Shown here in pieces: positions 24,757 through 33,440 of a stretch of 64,000 nucleotides of DNA. Source of the stretch: Comamonadaceae bacterium G21597-S1. Lineage in GTDB: Bacteria; Pseudomonadota; Gammaproteobacteria; Burkholderiales; Burkholderiaceae_C. How positions within the stretch are numbered: position 1 is the stretch's first letter; every line of letters starts with the position of its first letter. The notes beneath the pieces are model-generated. The model was not told the origin of the DNA, did no database searches, and saw only the letters and a list, made by a program, of their open reading frames with translations. The position numbers and the translations under genes are program-made. The DNA is taken from contig JAPWHR010000012.1 of NCBI GenBank assembly GCA_027214345.1, positions 1 to 64,000 of the forward strand, given 5' to 3'.

Positions 24757-27060
24757 ATGGCCGTAGACGCATTCAAGACCTATCCCGAAGGTGGTGCCTT
24801 CACCGGCCATATCGCCCGCACGGCGGCGCAGTCGCAGCCGGCCTGGCCGATGGGGGCCAAGGCAGCTGCGGGCGCACCGAACGTGCTGGTGCTGCTGCTG
24901 GACGACGTCGGTTTCGCGCAGCTGGGCTGTTACGGCTCGACGATCCGCACGCCGAACATGGACCGCCTGGCCGCCGCCGGCCTGCGCTACCGGGATTTCC
25001 ACACCACGGCGATCTGCTCGCCCACGCGGGCCTGCCTGCTGACCGGGCGCAACCATCATTCCAACGGTGTGGGCATCATCCAGGAGATGGCCACCGGATT
25101 CCCGGGCTACAACGGCAAGGTGCCGAAGGAAAACGGCTTCCTGTCCGAGGTCCTGCTGGCGCGGGGGTATGCGACCTTCGCGATCGGCAAGTGGCACCTG
25201 ACCCAGGCCAGCGAATATGCCTCGGGCGCGAACAAGGCGCGCTGGCCGCTGGCACGGGGTTTCGAGCGCTTTTACGGTTTCCTCGGCGGCAAGACCAACC
25301 AGTGGGCGCCGACGCTGGTGCACGACAACCACTACATCGAACCTCCGGCGCGGCCGCAGGACGGTTACCACCTCAACGCCGACCTGGCCGACACCGCGAT
25401 GCGCTTCATCTCCGACCTGCGCGCGGTGGATCCGGACAAGCCCTTCTTCATGTATTACTGCCTCGGCGCCGGCCATGCGCCGCACCACGTGGAGCCCGAG
25501 TGGAGCGACAAGTACCGCGGCCAGTTCGACCAGGGCTGGGAGAAGTGGCGCGAGACGGTGTTCGCACGCCAGCGCGAGGCCGGCATCATTCCACCCGGCA
25601 CCGAACTCAGCGCGCGCCCGCCGTGGGTCAAGGCCTGGGATGCCTTGAGCGCGGATGAACGCCGGCTGTTTGCGCGCCAGATGGAGGTGTATGCCGGTTT
25701 CCTGGAGCAGACCGACCACCACATCGGGCGTGTGCTCGACGCGCTCGAGCGCCGCGGCGAACTCGACAACACCATTGTCGTGCTGGCCTCGGACAACGGT
25801 GCCTCGGCCGAAGGCGGCGAGAACGGCTCGTTCAACGAATGCCAGTTCCCGAACCGCTACGAGTCCAGCATCGCCGAGAACCTGCAGCACCTGGACGACT
25901 GGGGCACGGTCAAGTCCTATCCCAACTACGCCTGGGGCTGGGCCTGGGCCGGCAATACGCCGCTGCGCCGCTGGAAGCGATACCTGCACCAGGGCGGCAT
26001 GAGCGACCCGTGCATCGTGTCCTGGCCCAGAGGCATCGCCGCGCGCGGCGAGATCCGCGGCCAGTACATCCACGCGATCGACATCATGCCCACGTTGCTC
26101 GACGCGCTCGGCATCACGCCACCGGCCACGCTCGCTGGCGTGGCGCAGACGCCGCTCGAAGGTGTGAGTTTCGCGCACACCTTCGCCGATGCCGAGGCGG
26201 CCACGCGCAAGCGGGTGCAGTATTACGAGATGATCGGCTCGCGCGCGATCTGGGCCGATGGCTGGAAGGCGGTGGTCGAGCAACCGCAAGGCGGCGTGCT
26301 GACCGACGAGATGCTCGATGCGCAGCAGTGGGAGCTCTACCACGTGGCCGAGGATTTTTCCGAATGCCACGACCTGGCCGACCGGCATCCCGAGAAACTC
26401 AAGGCGCTGATCGAACAATGGTGGGTCGAGGCCGGCAAATACAAGGTGCTGCCGCTCGATTCGCGCATGCAGCTGCGCATGGGCGAACGCAAGCCCGGCG
26501 CCCGCGCGCCGACGAACCGCTATGTCTACGAGGCTATGGGCGCGCCGCAGTTCGAATACACCGCGGTCAACGTGAAGAACCGCTCGCACACGATCACGGC
26601 GCGGGTCCGCATACCGGACGGTGGTGCGCAGGGCGTGTTGCTCGCGCACGGCAGCTGGTTCGCCGGTTATGCCTTGTTCGTGCAGGATGACCGGCTGGTC
26701 TACGTGCACAACTACCTGGGGCTGCAGGAATACCGCGTCACGTCCACGGTGGCCGTGCCGCGCGGCGACTGCGTGCTGGCGCTGCATTTCCACCGCACCG
26801 GCGAACACCAGGGCCGGGCGGAGTTGCGCATCGATGGCGTGGCGGTCGGCGAAGGATCGATCGAGCGCACGATTCCGGCGGTGATCGAGACCTCCGGCGA
26901 AGGCCTGTGTTGCGGCTACGACAGCGGCCTGCCGGTGTCGGCCGGCTACGAGGCGCCGTTCCGGTTTACCGGCGCCATCCACGAGGTGGTTGTCGAGGTT
27001 GACGACCCGGCGCTGCGGGACTCCGATGCGCAGTTGCGCGCGGCGTGGAACGAGCAGTGA
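24757..27060 (+). CDS. Arylsulfatase (type I, Cys-type formylglycine)
   Basis: A 767-residue sulfatase. LLLDDVGF (D49, D50) supplies metal ligands; CSPTRACLLTGRN carries the C87-x-P-x-R motif whose Cys must be turned into formylglycine. K145 and H147 (GKWHL), H240 (GAGH) and D346-N347 (SDNG) complete the active site. Residues beyond about 570 form a jelly-roll/LamG-like C-terminal domain seen in long arylsulfatases. There is no signal peptide, so it should act in the cytoplasm on a sulfate ester already imported by the TTT system. No formylglycine-generating enzyme or anSME is in the window. It closes the operon that starts at 18551. Confidence 0.93.
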   Translation: MAVDAFKTYPEGGAFTGHIARTAAQSQPAWPMGAKAAAGAPNVLVLLLDDVGFAQLGCYGSTIRTPNMDRLAAAGLRYRDFHTTAICSPTRACLLTGRNHHSNGVGIIQEMATGFPGYNGKVPKENGFLSEVLLARGYATFAIGKWHLTQASEYASGANKARWPLARGFERFYGFLGGKTNQWAPTLVHDNHYIEPPARPQDGYHLNADLADTAMRFISDLRAVDPDKPFFMYYCLGAGHAPHHVEPEWSDKYRGQFDQGWEKWRETVFARQREAGIIPPGTELSARPPWVKAWDALSADERRLFARQMEVYAGFLEQTDHHIGRVLDALERRGELDNTIVVLASDNGASAEGGENGSFNECQFPNRYESSIAENLQHLDDWGTVKSYPNYAWGWAWAGNTPLRRWKRYLHQGGMSDPCIVSWPRGIAARGEIRGQYIHAIDIMPTLLDALGITPPATLAGVAQTPLEGVSFAHTFADAEAATRKRVQYYEMIGSRAIWADGWKAVVEQPQGGVLTDEMLDAQQWELYHVAEDFSECHDLADRHPEKLKALIEQWWVEAGKYKVLPLDSRMQLRMGERKPGARAPTNRYVYEAMGAPQFEYTAVNVKNRSHTITARVRIPDGGAQGVLLAHGSWFAGYALFVQDDRLVYVHNYLGLQEYRVTSTVAVPRGDCVLALHFHRTGEHQGRAELRIDGVAVGEGSIERTIPAVIETSGEGLCCGYDSGLPVSAGYEAPFRFTGAIHEVVVEVDDPALRDSDAQLRAAWNEQ

Positions 27061-27121
27061 TGTTCCCGATACGCTGAGCCGGCGTCGAGGCGGACGTTGG
27101 CGGTTCCGGGCCGAATGCTGG

Positions 27122-28294
27122 TCAGCCCAGTGATGCCATGTAGCGCCGGATGCGGCGGCAGGCCTCGGCCAGCCGGTCGTCGTCGACGACCAGGCCCATG
27201 CGCAGGAAACCTTCGGCCGACGGCCCGAAGGCCTGCGCGTCGAGCACCGAGACACCGGCCTGGCGGAACAGGCCCCAGGCGACCTCGGACGAACTCAGGC
27301 CGGTGGCACGCACGTCCAGCAGCACGAACATGCCGGCCTGCGGCACTGGACAACGCAAGCCGGGCACGTCGGCCAGCAGGCGACACACCTGATCCCGCCG
27401 GCGGCGATACAGGGCGCGGATCTCGCCGGTGACCGCGTCGGAGTCGTCCAGTGCCTGGCAGGCGGCCTCCTGCACGAAACCCGGTGCGCCGTAGGTCATG
27501 CACAGCAGCAGGTTGCCCATGTGGCGGGCCACTTCGGCCGGCGCCACGGCCCAGCCCAGGCGGAACCCCGCCATGGCATGCGACTTGGACAGGCTGCTGA
27601 CCGTGACCGTGCGCTCCGCCATGCCGTCCAGGCCGGCAATGCCGACATGTTCGCCGTCGAACACCAGGGACGCATACACCTCGTCCGACACCACCCACAG
27701 GTCGTGCGCGAGCGCCAGCGCCGCAATGGCCTGCAGTTCGTCGCGCCGCATCGCCACCCCGGTGGGATTGCACGGCGTGGCCAGGAAGATGGCCCGGGTG
27801 CGCGGCGTGACCGCCGCGCGCAGCGCGTCCAGGTCGAGCCGGAAACCGGTCTCCGGCCGCACGGGTACCGGTACCAGGCTTGCTCCGCTGGCGCGGACCG
27901 TCGCCTCGTAGGTCAGGTACAGGGGCTCGGGCACCAGCACCTCGTCGCCGTGCTCGCACAGGCACAGGCTGGCCACGAACAGCGCATTCTGCGCACCACT
28001 GGTGACCACCACATGGCGCATGTCGACGACCTGCCCGCAGCCGGCCTGATGCCGCGCGGCGATGCGTTCACGCAGCGGCGCCCGGCCGATGATGGTCGTG
28101 TAATGCGTGTCGCCCGCACGCAAGGCCGCGGCGGCGCGTTCGGTGACGGACTGCGGGGCCGCGAACTCCGGGTCGCCGACGCTGAGCACGATCACGTTTT
28201 CGCCGCGTGCCGCGGCCGCGTTGGCCTGGGCGTGGATCTGCCAGGCATCGACGCGGCTGCCGCCGATGCGGGTCACGAGAGAAGAGAGTTTCAT
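27122..28294 (-). CDS. Class I/II PLP-dependent aminotransferase
   Basis: A 390-residue fold-type I aminotransferase. K237 (SSLSKSHAMAGFRLGW) binds PLP; N176 (TPCNPTG), D204 and Y207 (SDEVYA) contact the cofactor; FLRMGLVV carries the Arg for the substrate carboxylate. This subgroup resembles aspartate/aromatic aminotransferases and is often annotated arginine:pyruvate or methionine-like transaminase, but substrate cannot be decided. ATG 28294 places MKLSSL at the start as in relatives; a TTG at 28312 is possible. It lies downstream of a DMT transporter on the same strand, perhaps co-transcribed. Confidence 0.9.
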   Translation of the reverse strand: MKLSSLVTRIGGSRVDAWQIHAQANAAAARGENVIVLSVGDPEFAAPQSVTERAAAALRAGDTHYTTIIGRAPLRERIAARHQAGCGQVVDMRHVVVTSGAQNALFVASLCLCEHGDEVLVPEPLYLTYEATVRASGASLVPVPVRPETGFRLDLDALRAAVTPRTRAIFLATPCNPTGVAMRRDELQAIAALALAHDLWVVSDEVYASLVFDGEHVGIAGLDGMAERTVTVSSLSKSHAMAGFRLGWAVAPAEVARHMGNLLLCMTYGAPGFVQEAACQALDDSDAVTGEIRALYRRRRDQVCRLLADVPGLRCPVPQAGMFVLLDVRATGLSSSEVAWGLFRQAGVSVLDAQAFGPSAEGFLRMGLVVDDDRLAEACRRIRRYMASLG

Positions 28295-28340
28295 GGGGGA
28301 ATCGTCCGTCAAGAGGGCATTGCACTGGCGGCGAGCGCGG

Positions 28341-29225
28341 TCAGCGCATGCTGCGCCCCATGCGCAAGGGATTGAACCCGGTGATCAGCGCCGCGGCCAG
28401 CAGGATCAGCAGGCTGCCCGGCAACATGCCGGCGGTGACCGGTTCGCCCAGGAACAGGCTGCCCCAGGTCACGCCGAACAGCGGGATCATGAACGCGGCC
28501 GAGGTGGCGGCGCTGGCCGGAATCTCGCGCATCAGGCGCATGCTGATCCAGTACATGAAGCCGGAGGTCACCAGGCCGAGCAAGGCGACCGCCAGCAAGA
28601 CGCCGGTGCTGGGCTGCATCGTCGGCACGGCCACGCCGACCGGAATGGCCAGCGCCAGCGCGGCCGCGACGTGGATGGTCGCGGCCGCGGCCAGTGGCGG
28701 ATGGCGGGCCGACGCGCGTTTCATGAAGGTCGTGCCGATGCCGTAACAGGCGGCCGCGGCGGTGCAGGCCAATGCGGCCAGGATCACCCGCGGCGTCGCA
28801 TCCACCGGGCCGAGCTGGACCAGCAGCGCCACGCCGGCAAATCCGGCCACGCAGCCGAGCAGGCTGCGCACGGTGATCTTCTCGTCGCCGGCGATGGCGG
28901 CGCCCAACACTCCGAATACCGGGGCCGTGGCATTGAGCACGGCCGAATAACCGGCGGGCAGGGTCAGTGCCGCCCAGTTGAAAAACACGAAAGGCGCAAC
29001 CACGGTCAACAGGCCGAGCGCGGCCAGTGGCAACCAGGATGCACGCTCGGGCCAGCGTTCGCCCAGCATGCGCATCAGCAGGGCGAGCACCAGCGCCGCC
29101 AGCGTGCAGCGGATACCCGCCAGAGCCATCGGTCCGAATGCCGGACTGGCGATGCGCAGCAGCGGAAACGACGCACCCCACAGGGCGGACATCGCGATGA
29201 GTTGGAGGAAGTGGCGGGTTTGCAA
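28341..29225 (-). CDS. DMT-family (EamA) transporter
   Basis: A roughly 294-residue inner-membrane protein with ten hydrophobic helices in two EamA repeats, each opening with the usual Trp/Gly-rich segment (ALWGASFPLLRIA near residue 13; FMYWISMRLMREIPAS near 220). Members export amino acids or metabolites. The start is uncertain: a TTG at 29225 gives the family N-terminus, while ATG 29192 would cut into the first helix; no Shine-Dalgarno stands out. It precedes the aminotransferase by 46 nt. Confidence 0.85.
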   Translation of the reverse strand: MQTRHFLQLIAMSALWGASFPLLRIASPAFGPMALAGIRCTLAALVLALLMRMLGERWPERASWLPLAALGLLTVVAPFVFFNWAALTLPAGYSAVLNATAPVFGVLGAAIAGDEKITVRSLLGCVAGFAGVALLVQLGPVDATPRVILAALACTAAAACYGIGTTFMKRASARHPPLAAAATIHVAAALALAIPVGVAVPTMQPSTGVLLAVALLGLVTSGFMYWISMRLMREIPASAATSAAFMIPLFGVTWGSLFLGEPVTAGMLPGSLLILLAAALITGFNPLRMGRSMR

Positions 29226-29331
29226 GGCAGCCTGAGGCGATGGGGTGGCGCAGCGCGCCGACCGGGCGAGACCATGCGATTGTCACGCAGGGACCCTACA
29301 CTGCGCAGATCGCTCGATTGCACGCTGCTCC

Positions 29332-29862
29332 ATGTCCGACGCCCCTCACGTTCTCCCCCCGCTGTCGACGCTGGCCACCCGCATTGCCGCGACCTTGTGC
29401 GCGCGGGGCCAGACCGTTGCGGTTGCAGAGTCGGCCGCGGGGGGGCTGGTTTCGGCGGCCTTGCTGGCGGTACCGGGCGCATCGGCATTCTTCCGCGGCG
29501 GCGCCGTCGTCTATTCTCGTCGCGCGGGCAAGGCACTGCTGGGGCTGCGGGCCGCCGATCTCGCCGGCATGCGGGGAGAAACCGAGCCATTCGCCCTGCT
29601 CGTGGCCACGCGGATGCGCGAGAACCTGCATGCGTCGTGGGGGCTCGGCGAAAGCGGAGCAGCGGGTCCGTCTGCCAGCCCGTATGGCGATGCGCCCGGA
29701 CGTGTCTGCGTGGCCGTCGTCGGCGACACCGCCACGAGCCGGACCGTCGAGACCGGTATCGCGGACCGGTCGAGCAACATGGATCTCTTCGCGCGCCAGC
29801 TGTTGTGGTTGTTCGACGAGGTCCTGCGGTCGCAGGAGACCGTTTCGCGGCCCTCGCCCTGA
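29332..29862 (+). CDS. CinA-family (PncC-like) protein, variant active site
   Basis: A 176-residue protein of the CinA C-terminal domain family (nicotinamide-nucleotide amidase, PncC). It keeps the overall order: the nucleophile loop (AESAAGGLVSAALL, canonical ES-C-TGG), the GAVVYSRRAGKALLGL helix with Tyr and Lys, and a C-terminal VCVAVVGDTATSRT strand. The loop has Ala-Ala where Cys-Thr is usual and the TGIAGP-like loop is degenerate, so the reaction may differ or be lost. The ATG at 29332 starts about 22 residues before the first strand; upstream codons are not conserved. Confidence 0.75.
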   Translation: MSDAPHVLPPLSTLATRIAATLCARGQTVAVAESAAGGLVSAALLAVPGASAFFRGGAVVYSRRAGKALLGLRAADLAGMRGETEPFALLVATRMRENLHASWGLGESGAAGPSASPYGDAPGRVCVAVVGDTATSRTVETGIADRSSNMDLFARQLLWLFDEVLRSQETVSRPSP

Positions 29863-30081
29863 CGCGGTCGGCGGCCGGGCGGGCGATCTGGCCGGCGTCT
29901 CCCGGACCGTGCCCGAACGCGGTCCGCCGGCACGGGTCCGGGTGAGCAAGACGGCCGACAGCACTGGGCAGTCCGCTGCACGCCACTTGAACGAAAAGGC
30001 TGGCGGATCGGCCGTTTCATTCAAGCCGGCCGGGCGCCGCCAGCGAACAATCCAGGACCTCAGCAACCCCTGGAGCATCCC

Positions 30082-30441
30082 ATGCCCGCTTACGCAACCC
30101 GCATCAGGCCCTTTGTCCGGCGCGAACTCGACGCTGCGGCGCTCGCCGAACAACGTGGCCATTTCTTCTCCGCCCTGCAGCATCTGCAACGCGCCCACGT
30201 GCTGGGCCAGGCATCCACAGCGCTGCACGTCGGCATCCACTGGCAGATGTTCCGGTTTGCCTTGCGCAACGGCGCGACGGGCCAGGCATTCGGCCAACTC
30301 TGGCGCACGTTTGCTGCCGCGTTGTTCACTGCTCTCAAGCTCGTGCCTTGGGGCAATACCGGTGACACGGGTGTCAGCGGCTTTCGACGCATGCCCGTGG
30401 CCGACGACCTCCAGGCACTCATGGACGCTGCACGCGCCTGA
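30082..30441 (+). CDS. DUF3703-domain protein
   Basis: A 119-residue soluble protein matching DUF3703: a helical N-half (AEQRGHFFSALQHLQRAHVLGQ), a His-rich middle (HVGIHWQMFRFALRNG) and the signature PWGNTGDTGVSGFRRMP. The function is unknown; genes of this family often lie near metal or redox-stress operons. CTGGAG precedes the ATG. It is 24 nt upstream of the FixH-like lipoprotein gene and appears to be the first gene of a three-gene operon with the dihaem peroxidase. Confidence 0.8.
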   Translation: MPAYATRIRPFVRRELDAAALAEQRGHFFSALQHLQRAHVLGQASTALHVGIHWQMFRFALRNGATGQAFGQLWRTFAAALFTALKLVPWGNTGDTGVSGFRRMPVADDLQALMDAARA

Positions 30442-30465
30442 TGCAGCTCCGACCGGGAAACGATC

Positions 30466-30906
30466 ATGAAACGCATATTCGCAATATCCCTCGGCGCCGT
30501 CATGATGGCGTCGCTGCTCGGCGGCTGCGTCACCCATGCCAAGGAGCCGGACCTGGCGCTGGACAAGAACTCCGCCGCCGGAATCTTCCATGTGACGCTG
30601 TTGCCCCCGCAACGCGCGCCTGCCATCAACCAGATGCACAGCTGGCAGCTCAGGCTGCAAGACGCGTCGGGAGCGCCGGTGACCGGTGCCCGGTTCCTGG
30701 TGGATGGGGGCATGCCGCAGCATGGCCACGGCCTGCCCACCCGGCCGCGCGTCACGCGCGAAATCGAAGCAGGAACCTACCAGATCGATGGCATGAAGTT
30801 CAGCATGACGGGTTGGTGGGAACTCAAGCTCGCCATCGACGGCACACGGGGCTCCGACACGGTCACCTTCAACATGATGGTGAAGAACCCCGTACCGAGC
30901 CCATGA
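30466..30906 (+). CDS. FixH/YtkA-like periplasmic lipoprotein
   Basis: A 146-residue exported protein. The first 20 residues are a signal with lipobox Leu-Gly-Gly-Cys, giving a lipid-anchored protein. The mature part is an immunoglobulin-like beta sandwich of the YtkA/FixH type: GMPQHGHGLPTRPRV, then GTYQIDGMKFSMTGWWELKL, where His and Met residues could bind copper. It overlaps the peroxidase start by 4 nt (ATGA), so the two are co-translated and it may supply or protect metal or haem for that enzyme. The role is inference. Confidence 0.8.
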   Translation: MKRIFAISLGAVMMASLLGGCVTHAKEPDLALDKNSAAGIFHVTLLPPQRAPAINQMHSWQLRLQDASGAPVTGARFLVDGGMPQHGHGLPTRPRVTREIEAGTYQIDGMKFSMTGWWELKLAIDGTRGSDTVTFNMMVKNPVPSP

Positions 30907-32204
30907 GGTGTCGCATGGCTTTTGTCGGACGAATTGCAAGCATTGCTATCAGCGCTGCATTGGTCTTGCCCCAGGCCGTCTTTGCGGGGGCCGCACAGGG
31001 CGAGATGACCGTGCCGGCGCGGGACGCCTGGACGGCTGGTGATATCGCCGTGCTCGAATCGATGCGATGGACGGCGGCCGGTGCTCTGCCGGTCGATCCG
31101 TCGAATGCGTACGAGCAAGATCGGCAAGCGGCCGTCCTCGGTCGCGCGCTGTTCAACGATACCAGACTGAGCCGCAACGGCGCGATCGCATGCGCCACCT
31201 GCCATGACGGGCGGACGCAGTTCGAGGACGGTCGGCAGGTCGGCCAGGGCCTTGGCCACGGCAAGCGACGCACCATGCCGGTCATGGGCGCCGCACACGC
31301 GCCCTTTCTGTTCTGGGACGGTCGCAAGGACAGCCTGTGGTCGCAGGCCTTGGGCCCGCTGGAGGACGCCGCGGAGCACGGCGGAAACCGGGTTCGGTTT
31401 GCACGGCTGATGCAGGCCCACTACGGGGACGCATACCGGAAGGCGTTTGGCGCGCTGCCCGAACTCGGCGATCTGCCGCAGGACGCGTCGCCTCTTGGCA
31501 CGGAGGCCGAACGGGCAGCCTGGAGCGGCATGCCGCAGGCTCGCCGCGATGCGGTGAACCGGGTGTTCGCCCATATCGGCAAGGCGATTGCGGCGTACGA
31601 GCGGCAGGTCTCCTATGGGGAGTCGCGCTTCGACCGATATGTCCGGGCGACAGCCATGGGCGACGGCCGCGGCCAGCAGGTCTTCACGCCGCAGGAGGTT
31701 CGTGGCCTGCGCCTGTTCCTGACGAAGGGCCAATGCGTCGGCTGCCACAACGGCCCACGGTTCACCGACCATGCCTTCCACAACACCGGTGTACCGCCGC
31801 GTGACCCCGCCAAGCCCGACCGTGGACGGGCCGACGGCCTGGTTCGACTGCTCGACGACGAGTTCAACTGCCTGGGCCGCTACAGCGATGCGCGACCGGA
31901 GCAATGCGGGGAGCTGCAGTTCCTGTCCACCAACGACCCGAGGCATCTCGGCGCCTTCCGCACGCCGAGCCTGCGCAATGTCGCCGCGCGGCCGCCTTAC
32001 ATGCACGCCGGCCAGTTCTCGACGCTGGTGCAGGTCGTGCAGCATTACGCGGCCTCGCCGCGGGCGGTTATCGGCCACAGCGAGCTGGCACGTCCGGACG
32101 ACAGGCACGCGGACCGGCAGGTCATCCGCCTGTCCGCCACCGACGTGCAGGACCTGGCGGCCTTTCTCGGCACCTTGACCGGCTCCGTCGTTCAGCCGAA
32201 ATGA
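30903..32204 (+). CDS. Dihaem cytochrome c peroxidase / MauG-family protein
   Basis: A 433-residue periplasmic protein with a signal peptide (about 1-29, ending AVFAGA). It has two CxxCH haem-c sites: C97/C100/H101 (CATCH) and C278/C281/H282 (CVGCH), the arrangement of bacterial cytochrome c peroxidases and MauG. TPSLRNVAARPPYMHAGQFSTL (split around residue 360) is the conserved C-terminal distal loop with its Tyr-Met-His. It reduces peroxide or oxidises a protein target in the periplasm. ATG 30903 overlaps the FixH-like stop; ATG 30915 is an alternative. Its 3' end overlaps the convergent AraC gene by 13 nt. Confidence 0.9.
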   Translation: MRCRMAFVGRIASIAISAALVLPQAVFAGAAQGEMTVPARDAWTAGDIAVLESMRWTAAGALPVDPSNAYEQDRQAAVLGRALFNDTRLSRNGAIACATCHDGRTQFEDGRQVGQGLGHGKRRTMPVMGAAHAPFLFWDGRKDSLWSQALGPLEDAAEHGGNRVRFARLMQAHYGDAYRKAFGALPELGDLPQDASPLGTEAERAAWSGMPQARRDAVNRVFAHIGKAIAAYERQVSYGESRFDRYVRATAMGDGRGQQVFTPQEVRGLRLFLTKGQCVGCHNGPRFTDHAFHNTGVPPRDPAKPDRGRADGLVRLLDDEFNCLGRYSDARPEQCGELQFLSTNDPRHLGAFRTPSLRNVAARPPYMHAGQFSTLVQVVQHYAASPRAVIGHSELARPDDRHADRQVIRLSATDVQDLAAFLGTLTGSVVQPK

Positions 32205-33004
32205 CCCGGTGACCGTCGAGCGGCCGTGGTGAGCGGGCCCTTCATCTGCAGGACCGACGGAGGTGTTCCGAACATCGCGCGTGATGTTCGGGACAGATGG
32301 GCCGAATCGGCGAAGCCGGCGGCGTGGGCCGCCATCGACAAGGTCTCGCCTTGCATCAGCAGCACCCAGACCTGCAGCAGCCGGCGCCACAGCACATAGG
32401 TCCGCAGCGGCATGCCGGTTTCCTGCACGAACAGATGCCTGAAACGGCTCGGCGACAGATGGGCCGAACGGGCTACCTCGGCCAGTGTCACCGGCTGGTG
32501 AACCCGTTGCCGGATGAACTCGACAGCGGCCAGCACGCGCGGATCCGAGGGCTCGCGTGCATCTGTATGGGAGATCTGGCGCACGATCTCGCGGAAAACC
32601 GCCTTGACGGCGTCCGGGCTCCTTTGCGTGTGCCAGGCGCGGTACAAGCGCCTGGAGAACACGTCCAGGATATCGGCGTCGAGCACTTCGGGGCCGGTTC
32701 GCAACCGGGCGCCGAGCGTCTTGCCCTCCGGCGTCTCGGGTTCGATGAAGATGACGGCGACCCACTGGCAGTCGGTCACGTCGATGCTGTGGACGGCGCG
32801 CGACGGAATCAGTGCCGCGGCACAGGCGTGCCAGGGTCCGTTGCGCCCGAACTGGACACGCAGCCCCTGCGGCGCACCGATCACCAACTGGATGGCGTAA
32901 TGCGCATGGGGCGCCAAGGCGCCTGTGCCGCCACCGATGAAGGCGCACCCACCCGTCCAGGCGACGAAATCGCCCTGGTAACGCTTGACGGAAGGTGTGT
33001 CCAT
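32192..33004 (-). CDS. AraC-family transcriptional regulator
   Basis: A 270-residue regulator with a cupin-like N-terminal sensor (about 1-110; GCAFIGGGTGALAPHAHYAIQLVIG) and a C-terminal double HTH (about 165-260; QPVTLAEVARSAHLSPSRFRHLF, then LSMAAHAAGFADSAHLSRTS). ATG 33004 removes an Arg-rich extension. It is convergent with the peroxidase operon (13-nt overlap of the 3' ends) and divergent from the YeeE/YedE gene across 436 bp; either could be its target. Confidence 0.88.
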   Translation of the reverse strand: MDTPSVKRYQGDFVAWTGGCAFIGGGTGALAPHAHYAIQLVIGAPQGLRVQFGRNGPWHACAAALIPSRAVHSIDVTDCQWVAVIFIEPETPEGKTLGARLRTGPEVLDADILDVFSRRLYRAWHTQRSPDAVKAVFREIVRQISHTDAREPSDPRVLAAVEFIRQRVHQPVTLAEVARSAHLSPSRFRHLFVQETGMPLRTYVLWRRLLQVWVLLMQGETLSMAAHAAGFADSAHLSRTSRAMFGTPPSVLQMKGPLTTAARRSPGHFG

Positions 33005-33440
33005 GATCGATGACGGGGGCTCGTATTCTTGCAAGCAACGGCTTGCGCGGCAACAACCGTTGCGCAGCGACCTGAAGCCATCGACGGCAGGCGTCGATTC
33101 GGAGTCACCGTTCCGTCGTGCTTTTGGTTCCGCCACACGCCGATCCCGTCACGGCGTTGCTGCAGCCTGGCCCGCTCCTGCGTCGGGTGGCGGTACCGTG
33201 ACCTTGCGAGTCCGACATCGCCGATGGCGCGATCCGGTTCTTCCGGTTGATGCCACTCGGCAGTCGAATCGGCGCGAACAGGTTTCCATGCGGGTGTCTG
33301 CGGAGCGGTGCCGGGCATCGGATGGGCCCGTGCCGACATGATGTTTCCCGTCGGTGCCGTGTATCCAGCTTGTGCCAGGTCAATTTCCCCGCTCATATAT
33401 CAGCTAGCATTGATATACAAATTCAAGACGCCATGCCAAC
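33005..33440. other. 436-bp intergenic region, divergent promoters
   Basis: No convincing gene is present: short frames here have no start signals or family likeness. The right part (33380-33430) is strikingly AT-rich for this genome and holds the inverted repeat listed separately, so it is the promoter of the YeeE/YedE gene; the left part should hold the AraC promoter. Confidence 0.6.
33395..33418. promoter_or_regulatory. AT-rich inverted repeat upstream of YeeE/YedE gene
   Basis: TATATCA (33396-33402) and TGATATA (33411-33417) are perfect 7-bp inverted repeats with an 8-bp spacer, lying about 23 nt before the GTG start at 33441. AT-rich hyphenated dyads like this are typical of ArsR/SmtB-type repressors, including sulfur-sensing ones that control YeeE/YedE genes. 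No ArsR gene is in the window, so the protein that binds is unknown. Confidence 0.5.
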
